The notes below the pieces were generated by a model that did not search any database, was not told the DNA's origin, and saw only the letters and a list, made by a program, of their open reading frames with translations. 64,000 nucleotides of DNA. Origin: Emticicia sp. BO119 (lineage in GTDB: Bacteria > Bacteroidota > Bacteroidia > Cytophagales > Spirosomataceae). This document shows, one piece after another, positions 25,992 to 34,811 of the stretch (its first letter is position 1; each line of letters begins with the position of its first letter). The translations under genes were made by a program, and so were the position numbers. Location: contig NZ_JACETV010000003.1 of assembly GCF_013912375.1 (NCBI RefSeq), positions 248,001 through 312,000 of the forward strand, in the 5' to 3' direction.

Positions 25992-26951
25992 ATGGCTAAA
26001 GTAACTGAGCATCTGAGTAATACCCAAGGGAAGCCCGTTTTCTCAATCGAAATCATTCCTCCTGTAAAAGGAAGCAATATCGATGATTTATTGAAATCGA
26101 TCGAGCCGATGATGGAGCTTAAACCGCCATTTATTGATGTGACCTTCCACCGTGAAGAATATATTCTGAAAAACCTGCCTGACGGTGGCACCAAAGAAAT
26201 AAAAATCCGTAAACGGCCGGGTACAGTGGGTATCTGTGCTTCAATCTTACATAAGTTCGGAATTGACCCTGTACCACACGTTTTGTGTGGAGGCTTTACC
26301 AAAGAGGAAACCGAAGATTTACTGATAGATTTGAATTACTTAGGCATTGAAAACGTATTGGCACTAAGAGGAGATTATGCCCGGCCATATAATTCTTTTA
26401 AAGCCAGAAAAGACGGTCACTTTTATGCCAACGAACTGGTAAGCCAAATCAACAATATGAATAATGGCAAATACCTGCACGAAGAAGCAGAATACCTCAA
26501 TGCCAGTGATTTTTGTATTGGTGTAGCAGCCTACCCCGAAAAACACTTTGAAGCACCCGACCTTGACCAGGATATTGAAAACCTGAAACGTAAAATAGCC
26601 GCCGGTGCCGATTACGTAGTAACGCAGATGTTTTTTGATAATCAAAAGTACTTCGATTTCGTGAACCGTTGCCGTGCCGAGGGTATCACCATTCCGATTA
26701 TTCCGGGCTTAAAAGTATTAGCTACCAAAAAACAATTAGATGTTTTGCCAAAGCTATTTTATTTAGATATGCCCGAGGCATTCAGAAAGGAAGTAACCGC
26801 TTGCGAAAACGACAAACACGCCAAACAGTTAGGTATCGAATGGTGCGTACAACAATGCCGTGAGTTAATGGACTTTGGCGTACCTGCCCTGCATTTTTAT
26901 ACTATGAGCAAGTCAGACACTACGTTAGCAGTAGCCAGGCAGATATTTTAA
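25992..26951 (+). CDS. metF: Methylenetetrahydrofolate reductase [NAD(P)H]
   Basis: About 319 residues, FAD enzyme reducing 5,10-methylene-THF to 5-methyl-THF for methionine synthesis. Start at 25992 (MAKVTEHL) is set by the promoter position. Motifs: FSIEIIPPVKG (the N-terminal S-x-E-x-x-P), the VTFH strand, HVLCGGFTKEETEDLL, LALRGDYARP (FAD/folate-binding L-A-L-R-G-D), GVAAYPEKHFEAP, DYVVTQMFFDNQKYFDF, and PIIPGLKVLATKKQL. Full length. Followed by a strong terminator. Confidence 0.97.
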   Translation: MAKVTEHLSNTQGKPVFSIEIIPPVKGSNIDDLLKSIEPMMELKPPFIDVTFHREEYILKNLPDGGTKEIKIRKRPGTVGICASILHKFGIDPVPHVLCGGFTKEETEDLLIDLNYLGIENVLALRGDYARPYNSFKARKDGHFYANELVSQINNMNNGKYLHEEAEYLNASDFCIGVAAYPEKHFEAPDLDQDIENLKRKIAAGADYVVTQMFFDNQKYFDFVNRCRAEGITIPIIPGLKVLATKKQLDVLPKLFYLDMPEAFRKEVTACENDKHAKQLGIEWCVQQCRELMDFGVPALHFYTMSKSDTTLAVARQIF

Positions 26952-26976
26952 GGTTAATGAAATTTGAAGCAAAACA

Positions 26977-27007
26977 AAAGCGACGCTGAATAACGTCGCT
27001 TTTTTAA
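26977..27007. terminator. Bidirectional terminator between metF and the DUF2853 gene
   Basis: Stem AAAGCGACG / CGTCGCTTT (26977-26985, 26994-27002), 8-nt loop, T tail on the plus strand. The two genes converge here. Confidence 0.88.
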
Positions 27008-27027
27008 TGATTATGCTCCTGAGATGC

Positions 27028-27366
27028 TTATTCGTACATCGCTTCTTTTCCAAATTTCTTCACTAATAGAGCATAAGCTACTGCTCGGTATTTACTACGG
27101 TTCGATCTGCCCATTTTTTCCATTACTTCATCAATAGCGGCATCTAAAGCGTCGCTATCTGCCAGACCTAATTTACCGATAAGGAAATTATTTTTTACAC
27201 GTGCTAATTCTTCAGGATCTGATGCCGAGATTTTTGAAGAGTCGGCATTATAGATAGAAGGGCCTAAGCCTTTTGCTACGGCTGTTAGTAATTCTTCACT
27301 AACTCCTAAACCAAGGTCTGCTACTTGTGCTTTGTAGTCTTCAATTGCTTCTGCGAATTTGCTCAT
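27028..27366 (-). CDS. DUF2853 family protein
   Basis: 112 residues, all helical, cytoplasmic. Matches the family pattern: MSKFAEAIEDYKAQVADLG at the start, GLGPSIYNADSSKIS, and the end KYRAVAYALLVKKFGKEAMY. Role is unknown in the family. Single gene. Confidence 0.85.
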   Translation of the reverse strand: MSKFAEAIEDYKAQVADLGLGVSEELLTAVAKGLGPSIYNADSSKISASDPEELARVKNNFLIGKLGLADSDALDAAIDEVMEKMGRSNRSKYRAVAYALLVKKFGKEAMYE

Positions 27367-27513
27367 TTGATTCTAAATTATGGGTGAGTGTTTTTTTGTA
27401 AATATTCTATAAAAACTTATATTTTCCAAACATTCGGGTAGTTTATTGCTCCCGCTCTCCATTAAAAAATCCTTTATTAAGACTTCATCTGTCAGTAAAA
27501 GTCACATTCTAAC

Positions 27514-28620
27514 TTAAACATTGATTTTCCTGCGCCGTCCAAGTACCTGCCACACTTGCTCAACCGACTGATTTTCAACCACATACGCCTCATCATATAA
27601 ATTAACGGTAGGGCATACATGATACGGCACTCCATACAAAACATCGCCTACTTTCAGGGCATCCCAGTCCTTTACTTTCAGTACGCCATGCTCCTCGCTC
27701 TGCCCGATTAATTCATAATCAGACAAATTCAGGAAGCGGATCCGTTTATCAATCGGGTTTTCGGCTGAAACCGCCTTATGCCCCATATCAATCGTTATGA
27801 TACCTTTCTGTGGTTTTGAGATAACCCTCGTCAGCACCAGAGCAGCATATTCAAAAGGCTGTTCGCTTAATTTATCTCCATAGCCCCAATCCCATAATAC
27901 ACAAGTTCCCGGGCTGCAATAGGTCTCAGATCTTAACGCATGAGACGTAAACGCAGGCGTGCCTCCGGCAATCACCATTGGTTTAGGCCAGCCTTCATTT
28001 TCAATGGCCTCTAAGAAATGTTTCACATCTACAAAACCCTCATCAATTTCATGCTTACGTTCTTCAAAATCATCGGATCTTATATGCCCGTCATATACAT
28101 GCAAGCCGTGCAGTTTAATATCTGCCTGTGAAGAAAGATAACGGTATAAGTCCATGATATGCTCATCTAACGGATGCCCCGATCGATCCATGCCGCTATT
28201 AACGTCTAAAAACACATGAGATACCAACCCGTTAGCTCCAAAAACCTGATTATGCACTCTTGCATTATCTAAGGAGTCAATCAACGAAGCAAAGGTCACG
28301 TCAGGATACATTTTTGAAAGCTGAATCAACCGCTCAATTTTAGGGCCTACCAACTGGTGCGCTATCAGTACAAATTTTCCGCCTGCCATAGCCGTAATTT
28401 CAGCTTCAGCAATGGTCGCGCATTTGAATTTGGTAATACCCTGCTCAATCATCATCTTCACAATCTCAGGCATTTTGTTAGTCTTCACGTGTGTAAACAG
28501 CCGCTCCGCACTTCCGGCAATGGCAATCATTTTTAGGATATTCTCTCTTACCCGTTCTTTATAAATGAGCAGTGAAGGAGAATCTAATTCGTTTTCGTTA
28601 TGTACTTTGTACCAGGGCAT
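27514..28620 (-). CDS. D-threonine-aldolase / D-serine-dehydratase-like PLP enzyme
   Basis: 368 residues, fold type III (alanine racemase-like barrel). The N-terminal HVKTNK places the PLP lysine at K46. The C-terminal domain has the metal-binding H-x-C typical of the DSD1/D-TA family in PYHVCPTVNLYDEAYVV, and GHKAVSAENP before it. It should cleave or dehydrate a beta-hydroxy-D-amino acid. Its neighbours further upstream on the same strand (VOC, RidA, GntP permease) fit an amino-acid or sugar-acid catabolic cluster interrupted by the DUF262 gene. Confidence 0.88.
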   Translation of the reverse strand: MPWYKVHNENELDSPSLLIYKERVRENILKMIAIAGSAERLFTHVKTNKMPEIVKMMIEQGITKFKCATIAEAEITAMAGGKFVLIAHQLVGPKIERLIQLSKMYPDVTFASLIDSLDNARVHNQVFGANGLVSHVFLDVNSGMDRSGHPLDEHIMDLYRYLSSQADIKLHGLHVYDGHIRSDDFEERKHEIDEGFVDVKHFLEAIENEGWPKPMVIAGGTPAFTSHALRSETYCSPGTCVLWDWGYGDKLSEQPFEYAALVLTRVISKPQKGIITIDMGHKAVSAENPIDKRIRFLNLSDYELIGQSEEHGVLKVKDWDALKVGDVLYGVPYHVCPTVNLYDEAYVVENQSVEQVWQVLGRRRKINV

Positions 28621-28860
28621 TATTAAAAAATTAGGGTTGAGAATTTAGATGTTCAGATATTTTATTAAATTCTGTTTGAAAAAATTTTGTAATTCTGCTA
28701 ATTACTATTTTAACGTTCTATAACACGTTCCATTATAAATTTGAAAAAATCATCATAAGAAAATTTAAGTAATTTTTTCAAATTTAGATTTCTTCAACAG
28801 ATACAATTTGATACATAATGATTTTGAAATAATCCAAATCTTTCCTTGACCTTATAAATA

Positions 28861-30624
28861 CTAACTAATATCATCGTCTAATTCACTTTCTAAAATATAC
28901 CTTAGCTTCTGTAAAAGTAATTTTTCTCTTTCTTTGAAGAATTGAATAAAATTATTGAAATCAAAATTTACGTTTGGAATATAATGTCTCTTCTTATAAT
29001 CATCCTGTTCTTCCCCTTCTAACCTTGCCATCCATTCATCAAATAAAGAATCACTTTTTTGTATATTAGGAGTTGATTCCAAGATTTGTAGATTAGGAAG
29101 ACTGTCAACGTATGATAAATAATATTCTACATCTTCATCCATAACGTTTAATTTTCTTAACATTCTTTGATTAAATTTACTTTTTGGATATAGATGATCT
29201 ATGTGAAAAGTATAGTTAAAATTTAAAGTTGGATATAAAAGGGATAATATCGCAAAAGTACTGGGTTGCCCATATTTATTAGAAATTAGATGATCTATAT
29301 CTTCATTACTAAAAATCAAAGATTTAGGGGTTCCTTTAAAATTATCAATAATTTTACCCAAGGGAAAACTATCTCCATTATTCTCAATAATTATTTTTCT
29401 AATAGAACGTAAAATATTGTCAGGTTGCCCACTAAATACTTTCTTCAAAAATGTAAGAATAAGCCATTTTTTTATACGGATTCTATCTTTATTAGTATTA
29501 ATATTTGAAGAAAAATTATCAGGCAGGCCAATTTTTAAAAGATAATAAGCTATTGGGATTATAGCATTATTTGAAGTCAAGGTATCCCTACTAAAACCAA
29601 AGCTTGAGATTAACTTAAAAGCAAGTCTAATACTTTTACAAATATTATCCCAGTTTTTTTCAATCTTAAGCATATTCTCCTTATTGAAGTTATCCACTTT
29701 AAAGGCAATATCCCCAAAATCATTTAATACTAAACAAGCTTTTAATACAAAGTCTTTATTAATATTGAATCCTAAACCAATGTTATTGATTTCATCAACA
29801 AAGTTGGTTATTTCTTCCCTTGCATCTTTTTCTTCCCATTGAGCTGTTGCAATTGATAACAATAAATCTGAATAGCTTAAAACAGTTCCTCCACTATTTA
29901 TGCGAATAAATATGTTTAAAACTTTATCAAGCTCATCGCTCTTTTCTAAATAATAACTAATCGCAGGTTTTATATGAATAATCTCGTGAAGTTTTGACAA
30001 TGCTTTATTAGCAAAAGAAGCCTTCTCTTTGCCATAGTCTGAAAATAGTCCATTTTCAATTAAATAACTGTTTACTTCAAAGGATTCTTTTAGGTTTAAG
30101 ATATTTCCTACTGGAAACCAATAATTATCACTATCTTTTTTTTGTGCCTCCTCTTCTGTTAAAAAGAGAAAGTCAAATTGAAATTCAAAATCATTTGAAG
30201 GGTTAAGTAAATTTAAATACAATTTTTTTTGAGGATAAGCCTGCTCATTATCCCATCTTTTTTTAGGCATTTTACTTGAATAATTGCCTTTCAGTCCAAT
30301 ATATATAGATGTTAGCCTTTGTTGTCCATCAAGAACTGCAATTATTTCCTCATCACCATTTATATTGGCTTTGGGATTGTGTCTATGATTCTTTTCATGA
30401 TATATTCTAAGAAACTCATAGAATTGATAATCATTTACTTTTTCTTTCCCAACTTGCCAAAACAGGAAGGAACTTATAGGATAATCACGCATTAAACTAT
30501 CAAATAATCTTTCTATTTGACTTGTATTCCATACAAATTCACGTTGAATTGCAGGCAAAAGATATTTTTTTCCATGTATTTCTTTTACAACAGAAGCGAT
30601 TGTTAAAGCAGTTTGATATGACAT
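28861..30624 (-). CDS. DUF262 domain protein with HNH-like C-terminus (GmrSD-type restriction/defence candidate)
   Basis: 587 residues from the ATG at 30624 (MSYQTALT); the 15-codon extension is implausible. N-terminal DUF262 (ParB/Srx-like) domain: LLPAIQREFVW (~22-32) and DGQQRLTS (~99-106), the signature of GmrS. A middle helical region follows; near the C-terminus HIDHLYPKSKFNQ resembles the DUF1524/HNH nuclease motif (HIxHxxPxS). Both halves of a GmrSD-like enzyme thus seem fused, as in modification-dependent type IV restriction. Strongly AT-rich compared with the flanking genes, so probably acquired. It has a small companion gene 31 bp upstream. Confidence 0.8.
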   Translation of the reverse strand: MSYQTALTIASVVKEIHGKKYLLPAIQREFVWNTSQIERLFDSLMRDYPISSFLFWQVGKEKVNDYQFYEFLRIYHEKNHRHNPKANINGDEEIIAVLDGQQRLTSIYIGLKGNYSSKMPKKRWDNEQAYPQKKLYLNLLNPSNDFEFQFDFLFLTEEEAQKKDSDNYWFPVGNILNLKESFEVNSYLIENGLFSDYGKEKASFANKALSKLHEIIHIKPAISYYLEKSDELDKVLNIFIRINSGGTVLSYSDLLLSIATAQWEEKDAREEITNFVDEINNIGLGFNINKDFVLKACLVLNDFGDIAFKVDNFNKENMLKIEKNWDNICKSIRLAFKLISSFGFSRDTLTSNNAIIPIAYYLLKIGLPDNFSSNINTNKDRIRIKKWLILTFLKKVFSGQPDNILRSIRKIIIENNGDSFPLGKIIDNFKGTPKSLIFSNEDIDHLISNKYGQPSTFAILSLLYPTLNFNYTFHIDHLYPKSKFNQRMLRKLNVMDEDVEYYLSYVDSLPNLQILESTPNIQKSDSLFDEWMARLEGEEQDDYKKRHYIPNVNFDFNNFIQFFKEREKLLLQKLRYILESELDDDIS

Positions 30625-30655
30625 TTTAAATAACCTTAAAATATAAATTTTTATA

Positions 30656-30856
30656 CTAATTATGCTCAATTGTTATGGTCAAATATACTATACCTGAGGT
30701 ATCAGGATTACTTTGAGTTTGAAAAACCACCTTTCCTGAATTTAAAGAACTATTAAGCCCATCTTCCATAATACGATAATCATTATTAAACCCAAAGGCT
30801 GATATTATTTCTGAATTATCTTCAGAAATTTTTATAATAAAAGTAGAATTCTTCAT
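30656..30856 (-). CDS. 66-residue protein upstream of the DUF262 gene
   Basis: 66 residues, no signal peptide, opening MKNSTFIIKISEDNSEIISAFG and ending IVYLTITIEHN; beta-rich with no recognised domain. It ends 31 bp before the DUF262 start on the same strand and shares its AT-rich base use, so it is likely cotranscribed and may be a regulator, inhibitor or antitoxin-like partner. That role is speculation; coding status is supported mainly by position and codon use. Confidence 0.5.
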   Translation of the reverse strand: MKNSTFIIKISEDNSEIISAFGFNNDYRIMEDGLNSSLNSGKVVFQTQSNPDTSGIVYLTITIEHN

Positions 30857-30928
30857 TGTCGTAAAATTTATATAAGTCCTTAAAATAATCCTAAAAAACT
30901 AAAATATATAGATTGATTTTTAGCACCA

Positions 30929-31318
30929 CTACCCCTCATAAATCTCAATCGGTAAATCATCGGGGTCGGCAAAGAACGTGAATTTCTTACCTGTAAATTC
31001 ATCAATTCTGATAGGCTCTACGGCTACTCCTTTTTCTTCAATGGCTGCTTTGGCGGCTTCCACGTCGGCAACTTCAAAAGCTAAATGCCTTAATCCACAG
31101 GCTTCCGGGCGTGAAGGGCGTGCTGGAGGGTCAGGAAACGAAAACAGTTCTATCACATAATTATCATCAATCGCCAGATCTAACTTATAAGATTGCCTTG
31201 CCTGCCGATAAACCTCTCTGATAATCCGCAAGCCCAGAACTTCTGTGTAAAAATGTTTGGATTTGGCATAATCCGACCCGATAATAGCTATATGATGCAC
31301 TTTATTAATTTGCAACAT
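30929..31318 (-). CDS. VOC-family (glyoxalase-like) protein
   Basis: 129 residues, two beta-alpha-beta-beta-beta modules. Opens MLQINKVHHIAIIGSDYAKSKHFY, with the metal-ligand His in VHHIAI, E in VIELFSF, H in GLRHLAFEV and E in PIEIYEG, i.e. the usual 2-His-2-Glu set of glyoxalase I-type enzymes. Substrate unknown. It starts one base after the RidA stop, so they are in one transcript. Confidence 0.9.
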   Translation of the reverse strand: MLQINKVHHIAIIGSDYAKSKHFYTEVLGLRIIREVYRQARQSYKLDLAIDDNYVIELFSFPDPPARPSRPEACGLRHLAFEVADVEAAKAAIEEKGVAVEPIRIDEFTGKKFTFFADPDDLPIEIYEG

Positions 31319-31319
31319 C

Positions 31320-31787
31320 TTATTCCTCGTTTAACTCAAATAATACTTCAATTTCAACCGGAATATTCTCCGGCAACGAACCCATGCCAACCGCCGAGCG
31401 AACACCGATACCGTTTTCTGTACCCCATATATCGGCAAATAATTCGCTGCAACCATTAATCACATAAGGGTGGCGACCAAAATCAGCCGTACAGTTTACC
31501 ATACCCAGGATTTTCACCACCCTTTTAATCCTGTCAAGACTACCTAAAGCGGTTTTAAGCGTAGATAATATGGTAAGCCCAACCTGACGGGCAGCTAATT
31601 TTCCGGCCTCAATATCCATATCATCACCGATACGGCCAAAAATAAGATTGCCATCGGTCTGCACAGGGCCATGGCCCGATACATATATAAATTTATCGAC
31701 AATCAGGGCTGGTTTATAAACACCTTTCGGGGCTGGTGCAGGGGGTAATGCTAAGTTAAGTTTTGCGAAATTCTCTTCGGCTGTCAT
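31320..31787 (-). CDS. RidA/YjgF-YER057c-UK114 family protein
   Basis: 155 residues, long form of the family. KFIYVSGHGPVQTDG, AARQVGLTILSTLKTALGSLDRI, VKILGMVNCTADF, GVRSAVGMGSLPENIPVEIEVLFEL are typical. RidA-type proteins deaminate reactive enamine/imine intermediates formed by PLP enzymes, which fits the nearby D-threonine-aldolase-like gene; the arginine usual in the active site of true RidA is present in GVRSAVG. Cytoplasmic. Likely operon partner of the VOC gene, with the permease gene downstream of a hairpin region. Confidence 0.9.
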   Translation of the reverse strand: MTAEENFAKLNLALPPAPAPKGVYKPALIVDKFIYVSGHGPVQTDGNLIFGRIGDDMDIEAGKLAARQVGLTILSTLKTALGSLDRIKRVVKILGMVNCTADFGRHPYVINGCSELFADIWGTENGIGVRSAVGMGSLPENIPVEIEVLFELNEE

Positions 31788-31859
31788 TTTTAATGTAATT
31801 TTCTTTAATGTTGAATATAATTAAATTAATAATTATCAATTTGACTACAGAAATAAACC

Positions 31860-31904
31860 TATGGGTGCATAGTAGAGACAGGGCGTTGCCCTTTCTCTAC
31901 CCAT
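31860..31904. repeat. Hairpin repeat of the GTAGAGAC type (REP-like)
   Basis: GTAGAGA-CAGGGC-GTT-GCCCT-TTCTCTAC (31872-31900), flanked by ATGGGT/CCCAT, folds into a long hairpin. I recognise the sequence as one of the GTAGAGAC...GTCTCTAC palindromes scattered in Bacteroidota and cyanobacterial genomes. It lies between the RidA and permease genes. Confidence 0.6.
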
Positions 31905-31928
31905 GTTCATATTACGGGGATACCAACC

Positions 31929-33236
31929 CTATACAAACAAATTCAAAACCAATACTCCCAGCAAACCTACTACTGAAACGATGGTTTCCATAACCGACCA
32001 TGTTTTAATGGTATCTTTAATTGAAAGATTGAAATACTCTTTAAAGAGCCAGAACCCTCCATCATTCAGGTGCGAAAACAATAAACTTCCCGCACCAATC
32101 GACAATACCATTAATTCAGGTTTTACACCTGTCTGATGCTGAATCAATGGAGCAAGAATACCCACAGCTGTAAGACCTGCCACAGTGGCTGAGCCTACGC
32201 AAAGGCGAAGCACCGCCGCAATTGTCCAGCCCAATACCAAGGGATTTATATCTAAACCCTGCAATTGCTCTCCTATATAACTACTGGTGCCGCTATCCTG
32301 TAAAATCTGTTTCAATGCGCCCGCTCCGGCAATAATCAACAGAATAACCGAGCAACTCTTAAAGGCCTCTTCCAGTTGTTTACTCACGACTTTAATGCTA
32401 TGCCCCTGCTTGATACCCAGCAGATACATGGCCAATAGTAGCGAAATCAACATACCAACGTAAGGTTCGGCCACTAACTGCACAAGCTGATTATCGGGCA
32501 GGTATTTTTTAATGAAAGATGTCAGAGTCAGTAATACCACAGGCATCAGCGCCACCAAAAGGCTTTCGGTCAGGCTTGGTTGTTTATCTTTCGGAATAGG
32601 CTTTAAATTAAATAAAGTAGTATCTAATTGTGGCTTATACTTTTTCAGGGTACGTCCGAATACCGGCCCTGCAATAGCAATAGCCGGAATAGCCACGATA
32701 ATCCCATAGATGAGCGTTTTTCCTAAATCAGCATTGAGTTGAGAAGCAATAGCCGCAGGCGAAGGATGAGGCGGCAGATACCCATGTGCTACCGACAAAG
32801 CCGAGAGCATCGGGATACCCACATAAAGAATCGGCATATTGGTAGATACTGCTATGGAGAAAATCAGCGGCACAACAATAATAAATCCTGCATTATAGAA
32901 CAATGGAATACCGATAATAAAGCCCGCCAATGCCAAACCCCATTGCAGGTATTTTTTACCAAAAATAGTGATAAGCGTATCAGTAATGCGCTGGGCAGCT
33001 CCACTTTCGGCCACTAACTTGCCGAGCATTGCCCCGAAACCAATAATCAGAATCAGGTCGCCCAAAGTACCACCAATACCCGTCTGAATGGCTTTACCAA
33101 TGGCGGGTATCGCCATGCCTGACGCCAGACCCAGACATATAGCTATAAGAATGAATGAAATGAAGGTGTCGAGTTTTACGAAAGCTACCAGTATCACAAG
33201 TGCTATGATAGCCAATAAGGTGAGTAAAATAGGCAT
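31929..33236 (-). CDS. GntP-family gluconate:H+ symporter-like permease
   Basis: 435 residues, about 12 hydrophobic segments, inner membrane. Family features: GIGGTLGDLILIIGFGAMLGKLVAESGAAQ, GIPLFYNAGFIIVVPLIF, HGYLPPHPSPAAIA, GSATVAGLTAVGILAPL, HLNDGGFWLFKEYF. It imports gluconate or another small sugar or hydroxy acid; in this context (D-TA-like enzyme, RidA, VOC) possibly a D-hydroxy or amino-acid-derived acid. Confidence 0.93.
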   Translation of the reverse strand: MPILLTLLAIIALVILVAFVKLDTFISFILIAICLGLASGMAIPAIGKAIQTGIGGTLGDLILIIGFGAMLGKLVAESGAAQRITDTLITIFGKKYLQWGLALAGFIIGIPLFYNAGFIIVVPLIFSIAVSTNMPILYVGIPMLSALSVAHGYLPPHPSPAAIASQLNADLGKTLIYGIIVAIPAIAIAGPVFGRTLKKYKPQLDTTLFNLKPIPKDKQPSLTESLLVALMPVVLLTLTSFIKKYLPDNQLVQLVAEPYVGMLISLLLAMYLLGIKQGHSIKVVSKQLEEAFKSCSVILLIIAGAGALKQILQDSGTSSYIGEQLQGLDINPLVLGWTIAAVLRLCVGSATVAGLTAVGILAPLIQHQTGVKPELMVLSIGAGSLLFSHLNDGGFWLFKEYFNLSIKDTIKTWSVMETIVSVVGLLGVLVLNLFV

Positions 33237-33308
33237 TTTTTAGATCAGGTTGAAGGTTGCATCTGCAAGATAAGTAAAAATGTCTAAAGCACCTACCTAC
33301 AAAAGTTC

Positions 33309-34574
33309 TCATTGCATTATTTTCCTAACCTCTGCCTCGCCTTCATTCATGAGGTCAAAAGGCAAGACGTGAAGCATTAGATCTTCATCGTAATCAAATA
33401 CTTCTAAAGGCTGCCGGAAGTTTTCGTTGGCAGGATAAATCAGATACAGTTTTTGTGCCTGATACTTTTTACCATAGGCATACATCTGATACAAATCGGC
33501 CTGTTCAATACCATAATTCTGTTTCGGTTTTGACGCATCAATCAGTTTCCATTTCGTATCAAATATGGCTAATTCTCCAGCACTGTTTTCTGCCACAATA
33601 TCAGGTATCATCCTGAACTTGGCGTTTTCTCTGTGCTTCAGCACCAGATGCTTACGTCTATCCTGTAATCTTATCTGATTGTCTGAATTGGCATACTTCT
33701 GAAAGAGTTTACCTACATAGTTTTCAAACAACATCTCCATCGGGAAGAGAAGTGATATTTGAGCATAATTACCCGAAAAAGGCAGAAAAGACTGTTCGTT
33801 CAAAAAGACCCATGCCCATTGCAGGAGGTTTTCATAACGCTCAGAATGAGGGCTGGTAGTGCTACTTTTAGTAAAATCCTGGTGTAGATTGGCAGATAAA
33901 CTGATTTCATCAAAAACAGAGAGGCTCTGCCAGACACGCTGTCGGGTCAGATTAGTAAAAGAATAGTTTTTTAATCTATGCAGACAGGTTTTCAGTATTC
34001 TGTTCTGCGGAATATCATGTATGAAATCATCAAACCCGATAAAGACCCTATGCTGTTTCAGCAGATTCTGATGAATGTTCTCAGTAATCAATATTTTACC
34101 TTTGATAAAAGTTTCATTGGCCTCTATAGGTTCATAATTCCTGCCCAGACCCATACTCAGAAGTTTGTCTAATTCATCTAAAAAAACTTTCACATAAATT
34201 TCCAGTAAAGGCAGGTTGCTGACAGCTAAATGTGCTTTGGTTAAAGCCTGATAAGATGGTATCTTCTGCAATAGTTTCAGCAATATCCGCCGGGCTTCTT
34301 TAGGAGAGTCAGCCGTAGATTTAGGCAGAATTTCTAACTGAATGGTATCAGAAACAGGTATCAGACCCACATAATTTTTGACTTTTATCTGCTCCCTACC
34401 CCGTTGGGCTGAGTAAGTAAGCAGGGTGTCGCTGGCATAGCTGAATACCAGTTCTTTGATACGGTGGAAGATATTATCTGAGACAAATATTTCAGCAAAG
34501 GAATCGATAGGCGAGTCATAATCACTTGCTTTTTTTATGGCGCCGAACTCTGAGATTACTAAGGTTTTTATCAA
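33309..34574 (-). CDS. McrC-like nuclease subunit (5-methylcytosine restriction), no McrB nearby
   Basis: 421 residues, McrC family. N-terminal part (KNYVGLIPVSDTIQLEILPKS) and a PD-(D/E)xK nuclease at the C-terminal half: RMIPDIVAEN, AIFDTKWKLID (D...DxK), QADLYQMYAYGKKYQ. McrC acts with the GTPase McrB to cut methylated DNA. No McrB gene lies on either side: upstream are 237 bp without an ORF and then a histidine kinase gene; downstream is the permease. So this is an orphan McrC, either a remnant or a solitary variant. Confidence 0.85.
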   Translation of the reverse strand: MIKTLVISEFGAIKKASDYDSPIDSFAEIFVSDNIFHRIKELVFSYASDTLLTYSAQRGREQIKVKNYVGLIPVSDTIQLEILPKSTADSPKEARRILLKLLQKIPSYQALTKAHLAVSNLPLLEIYVKVFLDELDKLLSMGLGRNYEPIEANETFIKGKILITENIHQNLLKQHRVFIGFDDFIHDIPQNRILKTCLHRLKNYSFTNLTRQRVWQSLSVFDEISLSANLHQDFTKSSTTSPHSERYENLLQWAWVFLNEQSFLPFSGNYAQISLLFPMEMLFENYVGKLFQKYANSDNQIRLQDRRKHLVLKHRENAKFRMIPDIVAENSAGELAIFDTKWKLIDASKPKQNYGIEQADLYQMYAYGKKYQAQKLYLIYPANENFRQPLEVFDYDEDLMLHVLPFDLMNEGEAEVRKIMQ

Positions 34575-34811
34575 AATCTATATACCTGAAAACTATTAAC
34601 TAATCTACTAATATAGCAAATAGTTTTTGAATTGCAAGTTCTGTTGAGACAACATGTATATGGTATCCAGATGTATATCATATCGGATATACTCAAATTG
34701 GAAGATGTTTTAAAAACCACTTAAAAACTTCTTCATTTATCAGTCTGTGCAGATTCCATGCTGGTTGTCTCTCCTATAAACAATTACCTGAAATTTAACC
34801 TTTTTACTCCA

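Noticed and set aside
34646-34771. Inverted GAGACAAC / GTTGTCTC 110 bp apart before mcrC, maybe a small mobile element
   Set aside because: Only 8 bp, no target duplication, no second copy in the window.
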